From the IMG/VR virus record IMGVR_UViG_3300020246_000082, positions 1 to 25,778 of that record: a DNA stretch of 25,778 nt. One strand, 5' to 3'. Numbering within the stretch: position 1 is the stretch's first letter; the number at the start of each line of letters is the position of its first letter. The DNA is from a virus. The notes under the pieces were generated by a model that searched no databases, was not told the origin of the DNA, and worked only from the letters and a program-made list of their open reading frames with translations. This document shows positions 1 through 5,711 of this stretch, one piece after another. The position numbers and the translations under genes were made by a program.

Positions 1-289
1 AGATCGCAGTTATACAAATAGTTCTCACACTTTTGACACTAAGTAACATTTAAGAGCATTACAGTTAATATAAACAATTAACACACAATTACGCAAAGTT
101 ATTAAATATCAAAATAAACATATATGCGTGATTTATAACAATAACTGTATGTTCCTTAAATATAAACAATTAGCAGTAAATGTGAGATCTTATTGTGTAC
201 TAAGCGAGTGTATCATAAGAAAAAAATAATGTCAACTCACAGATACACAAAATTACACATAGTCCAGTAAATTGTCAGCATTATGTAAC

Positions 290-318
290 AATTAACACTC
301 ACACAGTTGTTGTTAATT
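290..318. promoter_or_regulatory. inverted repeat overlapping the -35 box
   Basis: AATTAACA at 290-297 is the exact reverse complement of TGTTAATT at 311-318, with 13 bases between the arms. A second nested dyad, CTCACA (298-303) with TGTGAG (319-324), shares the same centre region. The right arms cover the -35 element at 310-315, so either dyad could be an operator. They could also be chance in AT-rich DNA. Confidence 0.35.
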
Positions 319-338
319 TGTGAGAATTATGTTATAAT
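310..338 (+). promoter_or_regulatory. sigma70-like promoter with extended -10
   Basis: A -35-like TTGTTA (310-315, four of six consensus bases) lies exactly 17 bases from a perfect TATAAT (333-338). TG precedes the -10 in the TGnTATAAT register, making an extended -10. Predicted transcription would start near 345, leaving a leader of about 270 nt before the first gene at 618. A 12-mer covering the -10 (328-339) is repeated exactly at the second promoter (2146-2157). Confidence 0.55.
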
Positions 339-471
339 ACTAATAGTTAATTAAGAACTATGATTTAACAGACTAATTAATAACAACTCACAGTAACTTG
401 GCAGTCTTAAGTAATAAGAATGTGATGCAGAATTGCACTCACTATTATACAATTAAGGACAGTGTTTTTCG

Positions 472-500
472 TTCTTAAATATTTTTTGTGGTTTTATAAT
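472..500 (+). promoter_or_regulatory. possible weak sigma70-like promoter
   Basis: TATAAT at 495-500 has only a weak -35-like TTCTTA (472-477) at 17-base spacing and no extended -10. It is the nearest candidate promoter to the 618 gene, with a predicted leader of about 110 nt. It overlaps one of the two CTTAAATA motifs. This may be chance in AT-rich DNA. Confidence 0.25.
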
Positions 501-533
501 GGGGGTTTTAATGCTAAGGAACCTTTCTAAGCT

Positions 534-562
534 ATAAACGACCCAATTCGACCTTTCGTTAT
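534..562 (+). promoter_or_regulatory. possible 5'-UTR hairpin
   Basis: ATAAACGA (534-541) can pair with TCGTTAT (556-562), giving five pairs, a bulged A and three further A-T pairs around a 14-base loop. It lies about 55 bases before the 618 start, in the most GC-containing part of the leader. A weaker TATCAG/CTGATA pair flanks the nine-A run just downstream. It could be an RNA structure in the leader or chance. Confidence 0.2.
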
Positions 563-617
563 CAGTCTGAAAAAAAAATTTCTGATATATAAAAACAAAC
601 GGTCAGTCCACATATTA

Positions 618-782
618 GTGAAAAAATTTTCCAAGATTACATTGCCTGTGAGGGTTGACTCAGTTACTGATGAATACATAATCACGATACCTGAGTCTTT
701 TGTACAACAGTTAGATCTGTACGAGGATCAGGAACTTACACTCGAACTATACGAAGAAGGAATCTACATCTCAGAAGCATGA
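618..782 (+). CDS. AbrB/MazE-like small protein, GTG start
   Basis: A 54-residue reading frame begins with GTG and ends in TGA. The last bases form ATGA with the ATG of the next gene, a classic translational-coupling overlap that supports the call. The protein begins MKKFSKITLPVRVDS and contains YIITIPESFVQQLDL followed by an acidic turn (YEDQE) and a short closing strand, LYEEGIYI. This matches the general outline of the swapped-hairpin AbrB/SpoVT/MazE fold (strand, ITIP-type strand, helix, G/D-turn, strand). Such proteins usually dimerise and bind DNA, often as antitoxins or transition-state regulators. No toxin partner is visible next door. No Shine-Dalgarno sequence precedes the GTG, and there is no in-frame ATG nearby. 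Reality of the gene is likely; the fold assignment is an inference from pattern. Confidence 0.65.
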   Translation: MKKFSKITLPVRVDSVTDEYIITIPESFVQQLDLYEDQELTLELYEEGIYISEA

Positions 783-964
783 ACAAGACATATCACATCT
801 ACTTTGAGGATAAGTGTTTGTTTAAGAACCTAGATCAGCATGAATTTGATGTCATCTGGGGGAGAATCTATAGATCTTACCATACAGATAGTATTACATA
901 TGAATGTGTTGGTACAGATTGTGACATTGTTGATAGTGGTGTTTTAGCAGATGCTTCGTACTGA
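779..964 (+). CDS. small hypothetical phage protein (61 aa)
   Basis: This 61-residue protein starts MNKTYHIYFEDKCLF and continues with an F/W-rich middle (HEFDVIWGRIY). This N-terminal style (K-TYHIY...D-CLF-NL...EF) is familiar from small uncharacterised proteins of T4-like marine phages, but I know of no assigned function. There is no signal peptide and no membrane segment. Its ATG sits in the stop of the previous gene (ATGA). Its end overlaps the next gene by 14 bases, so the whole 618-2127 chain is probably co-translated. Alternating hydrophobic strands and its small size suggest a compact alpha/beta fold. Confidence 0.7.
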   Translation: MNKTYHIYFEDKCLFKNLDQHEFDVIWGRIYRSYHTDSITYECVGTDCDIVDSGVLADASY

Positions 965-1544
965 AGGTTATACATGGGGTCCTTACCTGTGGCGAACTAC
1001 ACTTCATAGTGATATAATAAGTGTAATACTTAAGAGGGCGAACTACTATCGTGGTGATAAGTCTGCCACACCTATGCTACCATTCAACTTTGATGACCAA
1101 TGGCATCTACCTGATGAGACAAAGGATTGGTTCTGGGGGATCTTTAAACCTCATCTTAAAAAGTATTTGGGAGGTTATAGTCGGCACAACCAACTACCTG
1201 CTCCTACCGATGATGATATAAGTAACTGGGCATTCGACCATATATGGGTTAACTACTACAAAGAACATGATATGACAGCACTCCACAATCATGTAGGAGA
1301 CTTGTCTATTGTGTTGTACCTACAAATACCTACCTATACGGACGAGGTACTTGGAACTGCTCCTGCACCTGGTTCTATTACATTCTCATGGGGAGACTCT
1401 AAGAAGACATTTGAACCAAAGGAAGGAGAGTTGTTCATATTCCCATCAGGTTTACATCATATGGTAATGCCACATAAGACTAAGGGTGCAGAAAGAGTAT
1501 CCTTATCGGCAAACCTCTACTACAACGCACCTTTTCATGGATAA
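951..1544 (+). CDS. 2OG-Fe(II) oxygenase-like protein, copy 1
   Basis: A 197-residue protein of the phage 2-oxoglutarate/Fe(II) oxygenase type (2OG-FeII_Oxy_5-like pattern). The signature is HDMTALHNHVG around residues 106-116, followed by a beta strand (SIVLYL). Then come PGSITFSW near 140, FPSGLHHMVMP at 164-174 and ERVSLSAN at 181-188. H112 or H114 and H170 are candidate iron ligands, and R182 is the likely 2-oxoglutarate-binding arginine. The usual HxD motif is replaced by HNH, so the acidic ligand is not certain. Known family members hydroxylate proteins or small molecules; no substrate can be named here. The start is supported by alignment with the neighbouring paralogue (TWGPYLW against TWGPPIW). 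It overlaps the upstream gene by 14 bases and the downstream one by 8. Confidence 0.75.
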   Translation: MLRTEGYTWGPYLWRTTLHSDIISVILKRANYYRGDKSATPMLPFNFDDQWHLPDETKDWFWGIFKPHLKKYLGGYSRHNQLPAPTDDDISNWAFDHIWVNYYKEHDMTALHNHVGDLSIVLYLQIPTYTDEVLGTAPAPGSITFSWGDSKKTFEPKEGELFIFPSGLHHMVMPHKTKGAERVSLSANLYYNAPFHG

Positions 1545-2127
1545 AGTTCACACATGGGGTCCTCCTATATGGCAAACTACGATTAGTGATAGTATTATAA
1601 AGGACTTATTAGAGCAAGGCGACGCAGTTCGTAACCATGAACAGTTCAATGCTGAGAATGACTTAGCAATGAATACACATGATGAATGGAATTACCCACC
1701 AGACTTCGTTAAATGGTTCTCACAGGCGATTAGAGGCAAGTTAGATGAATATATGCAGATATGGGGAAAGCATCAAGGACAGACATATAACAAGTGGTTG
1801 TCGTATTGGTATATTGATAGTCTATGGGTCAACTATATGCAGCAGCATGACTGCAATCCATTACATGATCATAAGGGAAGTATAAGTTTTATCATATATC
1901 TGAATGATGTACCAGAGTTACTAACAGAGAAGGAAAGACTGAATCTGACTAATAACGGTCCTGTGCCAGGTTCTGTCATGTTTACTCATAATGATGAGAG
2001 AAAGTTTTTCTTTCCTAACAAAGGGGACTTCTATCTTTTTCCTTCTAATACTCTCCATATGGTTGTACCCTATAAGAGCGATGTCACTCGGATATCTGTA
2101 TCAGGTAATATTATATTTCCAACCTAA
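1537..2127 (+). CDS. 2OG-Fe(II) oxygenase-like protein, copy 2
   Basis: A 196-residue paralogue of the preceding protein. It shares TWGPPIWQTT at the N-terminus, HDCNPLHDHKG at 104-114, FPSNTLHMVVP at 168-178 and TRISVSGN at 184-191. H110 or H112 and H174 are candidate metal ligands and R185 the candidate 2-oxoglutarate contact. The frame is open upstream to an ATG at 1486, but 1537 is preferred. It gives an N-terminus that matches copy 1, reduces the overlap to 8 bases (ATGGATAA), and avoids 17 unmatched residues. Identity with copy 1 is low outside the core, so the duplication is old or the two came separately. It ends just before a strong promoter and may be the last gene of the 618 unit. 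Confidence 0.75.
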   Translation: MDKVHTWGPPIWQTTISDSIIKDLLEQGDAVRNHEQFNAENDLAMNTHDEWNYPPDFVKWFSQAIRGKLDEYMQIWGKHQGQTYNKWLSYWYIDSLWVNYMQQHDCNPLHDHKGSISFIIYLNDVPELLTEKERLNLTNNGPVPGSVMFTHNDERKFFFPNKGDFYLFPSNTLHMVVPYKSDVTRISVSGNIIFPT

Positions 2128-2156
2128 TTGTCAACCTCTATATAATATGTTATAAT
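2128..2156 (+). promoter_or_regulatory. near-consensus sigma70 promoter
   Basis: TTGTCA (2128-2133, five of six) is followed by a 17-base spacer and a perfect TATAAT (2151-2156), with TG in the extended -10 register. It begins directly after the stop codon of the second oxygenase gene and fills the only gap before the glycosyltransferase gene at 2177. Predicted start of transcription is about 2163, giving a leader of about 14 nt. A second TATAAT at 2141-2146 is too close to the -35 to be used with it. This is the form expected for host-polymerase (early or middle) phage transcription. Confidence 0.75.
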
Positions 2157-2178
2157 AATGAAGTGTTACAATCATTAT
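2155..2178. promoter_or_regulatory. dyad between the -10 box and start codon
   Basis: ATAATGA (2155-2161) is the exact inverse of TCATTAT (2172-2178), with a 10-base centre. The left arm overlaps the end of the -10 box and the right arm overlaps the ATG at 2177. The left arm lies mostly before the predicted transcription start, so an operator is more likely than an RNA hairpin. Chance is possible in AT-rich DNA. Confidence 0.3.
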
Positions 2179-2935
2179 GGCTAAAGGATTCACTGTAAAG
2201 GCAAAGTCACCTGCCAAGAAAAAGGCGACTCAGGAATGGGATTACGATAAAGCATGGGAACTATTGAGAGGTAAGTCTCTCGTTTTTTGTATGCCAGGTC
2301 GTGGATGTTCATATGTTTTTCTAAAGAACTTTGTTCAAATGGCATTTGACTTAGTTCAACATGGAGTTAGCATACAGATATCACAAGATTATAGTAGTAT
2401 GGTTAACTTTGCTCGTTGCAAGTGCTTAGGAGCAAATGTTCTCAGAGGACCTGATCAGATACCTTGGGATGGTAAGTTAAAGTATGACTATCAGTTGTGG
2501 ATAGACTCAGATATAGTATTCAAGACAGAACAGTTATTACAGTTAGTCCTAATGGATAAAGATATAGCAGCAGGTTGGTATATGACAGAAGATGGTCAAA
2601 CCACTTCAGTTGCTCACTGGTTGGATGAAGACAACTTCCGTAATAATGGAGGAGTCATGAATCATGAGACTGGTGAAACCATGTCTAAGAGAAAGAAACC
2701 ATTTACAGTCGATTACACTGGTTTTGGTTGGGTTCTTATTAAGAAGGGTGTATGGGAACATGAAGATATGAAATATCCTTGGTTTGCACCTAAGATGCAA
2801 GTCTTTGAGTCAGGTGATGTACAAGATATGTGTGGAGAAGATGTATCATTCTGTTTAGATGCATTAGAAGCAGGGTTTGAGATATGGTGTGATCCTAGGA
2901 TTAGAGTTGGACATGAGAAAACAAGGATTATATAA
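2177..2935 (+). CDS. GT-A-type glycosyltransferase-like protein
   Basis: A 252-residue protein resembling the glycosyltransferase-like proteins common in marine T4-like phages. A lysine-rich N-terminal tail (residues 1-17) precedes the core. KSLVFCMPGRG begins the first strand near residue 33. LWIDSDIVF at 107-115 holds the DxD-type motif (D110, D112) that in GT-A enzymes binds metal and the sugar nucleotide. FTVDYTGFGWVLIKKGVW (176-193) is typical of the acceptor-side segment, and GEDVSFCLDALEAGFEIW (220-237) supplies the candidate catalytic acid before the closing VGHEK. No signal peptide or membrane segment is seen, so it is likely cytoplasmic. It may glycosylate DNA bases, virion proteins or a host glycan; the sequence does not say which. 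It leads a three-gene unit behind its own promoter. Confidence 0.75.
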   Translation: MAKGFTVKAKSPAKKKATQEWDYDKAWELLRGKSLVFCMPGRGCSYVFLKNFVQMAFDLVQHGVSIQISQDYSSMVNFARCKCLGANVLRGPDQIPWDGKLKYDYQLWIDSDIVFKTEQLLQLVLMDKDIAAGWYMTEDGQTTSVAHWLDEDNFRNNGGVMNHETGETMSKRKKPFTVDYTGFGWVLIKKGVWEHEDMKYPWFAPKMQVFESGDVQDMCGEDVSFCLDALEAGFEIWCDPRIRVGHEKTRII

Positions 2936-3051
2936 TGATAGATAGAAAGATTAACAAGAAAACTAGGCAGGGTAATGGTCAGAATACAAAATATTCTGCG
3001 TCGTCCCGAAACGCTGCTCGAAAAAAATACCGTGGGCAGGGCAAAAAATAG
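2935..3051 (+). CDS. basic 38-residue microprotein
   Basis: The ATG overlaps the glycosyltransferase stop as TAATG (2933-2937), and the frame runs to TAG at 3049-3051. The 38 residues begin MIDRKINKKTRQGNGQ and end RKKYRGQGKK. The protein is strongly basic, rich in K, R, N, G and S, and has no acidic residue after D3. Short proteins ending in a K-Y-R-G-Q-G motif are, as far as I recall, common unannotated products of marine T4-like phages. Coupling by one-base overlap supports translation. Its charge suggests RNA, DNA or ribosome contact, but no function is known. A longer frame in another register (from 2975) crosses this gene and is better explained as an over-extended start of the next gene. 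Confidence 0.65.
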   Translation: MIDRKINKKTRQGNGQNTKYSASSRNAARKKYRGQGKK

Positions 3052-3064
3052 CGAGCGTTCCTCG

Positions 3065-3334
3065 ATGATTACTGTAAAGTTCACTATTAAACAGGATGGT
3101 ACTATAACCGACGAGATAGTTGGTGTAGAAACCATCCCTATGAAGGATTGCCTTAAGAAAATACGACATCATATAGATGAGAGACTACTAAGAGATGACA
3201 CTTTATATGAAGAAATACTAAAAGATGCCGAATGGGACGAGAAAAGAATGGATGTCATAGGTCAAAATGGCAATGATGGACTACATTATGAGGATGAATA
3301 CTACGAAAGAGAGCATACTTCTGAGTGTAGTTAA
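3065..3334 (+). CDS. DUF2997-like small protein (89 aa)
   Basis: From the ATG at 3065 the product is 89 residues, starting MITVKFTIKQDGTITDEIVGV. The pattern strand, DG turn, strand, G-V, then an amphipathic segment (MKDCLKKIRHHI) resembles the DUF2997 family of small proteins of unknown function. The C-terminal third is highly acidic (many D, E, Y). The frame is open back to 2975. However, the extra 30 residues (rich in R, N and K) run across the overlapping 38-aa gene in another register and precede the family-like start, so 3065 is preferred. There is no good ribosome-binding site at either start. It is the last gene before the late promoter of the baseplate block. Confidence 0.6.
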   Translation: MITVKFTIKQDGTITDEIVGVETIPMKDCLKKIRHHIDERLLRDDTLYEEILKDAEWDEKRMDVIGQNGNDGLHYEDEYYEREHTSECS

Positions 3335-3353
3335 AAAAAATTAAAAAATAGGG

Positions 3354-3361
3354 TATAAATA
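3354..3361 (+). promoter_or_regulatory. T4-like late promoter upstream of gp25
   Basis: TATAAATA matches the T4 late-promoter -10 consensus exactly. It lies in the 40-base gap between the DUF2997-like gene and gp25, after an A-rich run (TTAAAAAAAATTAAAAAATA). Late T4 promoters have no -35 box and need the phage sigma factor gp55 and sliding clamp gp45, neither of which is in this window. Transcription should start near 3367. Confidence 0.75.
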
Positions 3362-3374
3362 ACTCACGAACCCT

Positions 3375-3782
3375 GTGCCAATTTTGATGGCAGTCAATAG
3401 ATCCCACTCTTATAAAGATATTACACTCGATTTTGTACCAAATCCTGTAACAGGAGACTTAGGAGTACTTAAAAACGAGAGAGCAATCATGCGTTCTGTA
3501 AGAAATCTTGTCCAAACTAGAATAAATGAAAGATTTTACAGTGATGTTGGGTCAGAAGTATCAGATCTTCTCTTTGGTTTTTGTGATGTTGCAACTGGAG
3601 GAGTCATAGCAGACGAAGTTAGGACACTTATAGCAACATTTGAACCAAGAGTGATGAATGTTTCTGTAACAGCAGTGCCTAAACCTGACTTAAATGAGTA
3701 TGAGATGGAAATTAACTATCAAATTGTAGGACAACCAAGAGGTATACAGGGGTTTGCGTTCATTTTAGAGGCAACTAGGTAA
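3375..3782 (+). CDS. 25: baseplate wedge protein gp25
   Basis: A 135-residue protein of the gp25/TssE-like lysozyme-fold family, close to the 132 residues of T4 gp25. It starts with NRSHSYKDITLDF, has a central LKNERAIMRSVRNLVQT helix, and carries the conserved E-P-R motif (TFEPRVMNVSV, residues near 93-103) that marks the family. In T4, gp25 joins gp6 and gp53 in the wedge and helps start sheath assembly. The GTG at 3375 gives MPILMAVNRS. The ATG at 3387 gives MAVNRS and leaves a more comfortable leader of about 20 nt from the predicted late transcription start; either start is possible. gp6 follows after 4 bases, which fits the T4-like order. Confidence 0.92.
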   Translation: MPILMAVNRSHSYKDITLDFVPNPVTGDLGVLKNERAIMRSVRNLVQTRINERFYSDVGSEVSDLLFGFCDVATGGVIADEVRTLIATFEPRVMNVSVTAVPKPDLNEYEMEINYQIVGQPRGIQGFAFILEATR

Positions 3783-3786
3783 CAAA

Positions 3787-5706
3787 ATGCCAGTAAGTAA
3801 GTTTACAAATTTAGATTTTGATCAAATTAAGGATCAGATTCGTCAATATTTGAGATCAAACAGTAATTTTACTGATTTTGACTTTGAAGGATCGAATATG
3901 TCGATCTTAATTGACATTTTGGCATACAATACTTACATTTCAGCATTCAATAGTAACATGGTAGTCAATGAATCCTTCTTGGATTCAGCTACTTTAAGAG
4001 AAAATGTTGTTTCTTTGGCAAGAAATATAGGATATGTACCAAGATCTCGTAAATCTGCTCAAGCAGTCATCAATTTTGACTTTAAATTTAACGGAAATAG
4101 TAATACAGTAAAATTAAACAAAGGATTAGTCTGTGTTGGAGCATCAAATAACACTTCTTTTACATTTTCTATCCCAGAAGATGTAATTGCAGCATCTCCT
4201 GTTGATCAAGGAAGCAATATTTTAGTAAATCCACCAAGAACTGCTAAATTTGAGAACCTCATAGTCTATCAAGGGACTCTTTTAAAGAAAAATTTTGTAG
4301 TAAACGGTAGTTTAGACCAAAGATTTATATTAGAGAACTCATTTATTGATACTGAGTCTATTAGAGTGTTTGTAAGGAAGGGTGGAGCTACTGCAGGACT
4401 AGAATATTCAAGAATTGACAATATTACAGCACTAGATTCAACATCTAACATCTATTTGATACAAGAAATCAAGGATGAGAAGTATGAATTGCTATTTGGT
4501 GATGGATTTTTTGGTACAAAACTAGGAGATGGTGATATTATTGAAATAAGTTACATTATTACTGACGGAAAAGCAGGAAATGATGGTAAATTCTTCTCAT
4601 ATAGTGCAGATGCGGTAGATGATGCGGGTAATCCACTCGCTGCAAGTGCAACACCTATTATAAACACCATACAAAACGCAAAAGGTGGTGGTGATATAGA
4701 AGATATAGAGTCTATTAAGTATATTGCACCCAGAGTTTACTCATCACAGTACCGAGCAGTCACCACAAAGGATTACGAGGCAATAGTACAGAGTGTTTTC
4801 CCTGATGCAGAGTCTGTTTCGGTAGTTGGCGGTGAAGAATTAGATCCACCTGAGTTTGGAACTGTTGTACTAAGCATAAAACCAAGAAATGCAACATTTT
4901 TATCTGATTTTACCAAAACAAGAATTCTAGATCAGTTAAAAAACTACGCAATAGCAGGAATTAACCAAAGAATAGTCGATCTTAAGATTCTATACATTGA
5001 ACTTGATAGTGCAGTCTATTATAACACAAATGTATACGATGAAACTGATACTTTGAAAGCACAAGTAACTCAATCGTTGACAAATTACGGAAGATCTACT
5101 AATTTGAACAGATTTGGAGGAAGATTTAAGTATTCTGACTCTGTAGCAGTTATTGACGATACAAATAAGGCAATTACATCAAACATTACTAAAGTTGTAA
5201 TGCGTAGAGACTTAAAACCTGTATTTAATTCGTTTGCTCAGTATGAATTATGCTTTGGTAATGAATTTCATGTAAACAAAGATGGTAGAAACATCAAAAG
5301 TACAGGATTTACAATTTCTGGTCGATCTGATCTTCTATACTTTACAGATATTCCAAATCCAGACCTAAAAACAGGACAATTAGCAGTTATTCAGTTAGCA
5401 GAGGTTGAATCAGACTCATCTGCTGTTGTTCTTCCATCTGCAGGAACGGTAGATTATGTAAAAGGTGAAATTATCATCAATACATTAAATATTACTAGCA
5501 CAACTCGTGGAAGTGGTCTAATAGAGATTCAAGCATTCCCAGAATCCAATGATATTATAGGATTAAAGGATTTATACCTCCAATTAGACATGGCAAACAC
5601 CAAGATAAATATGGTCAGAGACACGATATCTTCTGGACAACAAATATCTGGAATTGGATATAGAACAACCTCTAGTTACTCAAATGGTACTATAATTAGG
5701 TCATAA
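3787..5706 (+). CDS. 6: baseplate wedge protein gp6
   Basis: A 639-residue protein, close in length to T4 gp6 (660). The N-terminus FTNLDFDQIKDQIRQYL, then NMSILIDILAYNTY and NESFLDSATLRENVVSLARNIGY, is the characteristic gp6/baseplate-J-like opening. Later segments include LLFGDGFFGTKLGDGDIIEISY (residues near 235-256) and the AVTTKDYEAIVQSVFPDAESVSVVGGEE region (near 321-348), both typical of baseplate-J-like wedge proteins. gp6 dimers connect neighbouring wedges into the inner ring of the baseplate. It is 4 bases after gp25 and 5 bases before the giant gene, so all three are probably translated from one late message. No odd features were seen. Confidence 0.92.
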   Translation: MPVSKFTNLDFDQIKDQIRQYLRSNSNFTDFDFEGSNMSILIDILAYNTYISAFNSNMVVNESFLDSATLRENVVSLARNIGYVPRSRKSAQAVINFDFKFNGNSNTVKLNKGLVCVGASNNTSFTFSIPEDVIAASPVDQGSNILVNPPRTAKFENLIVYQGTLLKKNFVVNGSLDQRFILENSFIDTESIRVFVRKGGATAGLEYSRIDNITALDSTSNIYLIQEIKDEKYELLFGDGFFGTKLGDGDIIEISYIITDGKAGNDGKFFSYSADAVDDAGNPLAASATPIINTIQNAKGGGDIEDIESIKYIAPRVYSSQYRAVTTKDYEAIVQSVFPDAESVSVVGGEELDPPEFGTVVLSIKPRNATFLSDFTKTRILDQLKNYAIAGINQRIVDLKILYIELDSAVYYNTNVYDETDTLKAQVTQSLTNYGRSTNLNRFGGRFKYSDSVAVIDDTNKAITSNITKVVMRRDLKPVFNSFAQYELCFGNEFHVNKDGRNIKSTGFTISGRSDLLYFTDIPNPDLKTGQLAVIQLAEVESDSSAVVLPSAGTVDYVKGEIIINTLNITSTTRGSGLIEIQAFPESNDIIGLKDLYLQLDMANTKINMVRDTISSGQQISGIGYRTTSSYSNGTIIRS

Positions 5707-5711
5707 AAAGA

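Larger units (their letters stand above)
24..392. repeat. cluster of six CTCACA/TGTGAG hexamers
   Basis: CTCACA occurs on the + strand at 24-29, 236-241, 298-303 and 387-392. Its complement TGTGAG occurs at 181-186 and 319-324. A further TGTGA pentamer is at 421-425. In DNA this AT-rich, a hexamer with three C residues should be rare. My rough base-composition estimate is well under one copy expected across the leader on both strands. The copies flank or overlap the 310-338 promoter, which suggests a protein-binding site. TGTGA resembles a CRP-family half-site, but the copies are not arranged in the CRP spacing. Confidence 0.5.
1..617. other. non-coding AT-rich regulatory leader
   Basis: This 617-base stretch has no convincing gene on either strand and no recognisable tRNA. 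It is very AT-rich and holds several signals: a sigma70-like promoter at 310-338, a weaker TATAAT at 495-500, six copies of CTCACA/TGTGAG, direct repeats of AACAATTAACAC (73-84, 287-298) and CAACTCACAG (233-242, 384-393), and two TATAAACAATTA copies near 70 and 161. CTTAAATA occurs at 155-162 and 474-481. It probably controls the gene chain starting at 618. It could also hold a small untranslated RNA, which cannot be decided from the sequence alone. Confidence 0.75.

Noticed and set aside
33-38. perfect TTGACA -35 box
   Set aside because: No acceptable -10 lies 16-18 bases downstream (best is CATTAC, three of six).
272-277. TTGTCA -35-like box
   Set aside because: No -10-like hexamer at suitable spacing; the nearby TATAAT at 333 is too far.
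1486-1536. N-terminal extension of oxygenase copy 2 to the ATG at 1486
   Set aside because: The added 17 residues do not match copy 1 and would overlap it by 59 bases; the ATG at 1537 aligns with the paralogue's start.
2975-3064. N-terminal extension of the DUF2997-like gene to the ATG at 2975
   Set aside because: The 30 extra residues overlap the coupled 38-aa gene in another register and are unlike the start of the family.
2713-3135. 140-codon open frame on the minus strand
   Set aside because: It crosses the glycosyltransferase end, the microprotein and the start of the DUF2997-like gene, all with better support on the plus strand.
3331-3353. A-rich run after the DUF2997-like gene as a terminator
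   Set aside because: No GC-rich stem precedes it and the run is of A rather than T; it is better seen as AT-rich DNA upstream of the late promoter.
5604-5611. GATAAATA about 100 bases before the giant gene
   Set aside because: It fits a loose NATAAATA late-promoter pattern, but it is inside gp6 and such strings are expected about ten times per strand in this AT-rich window.
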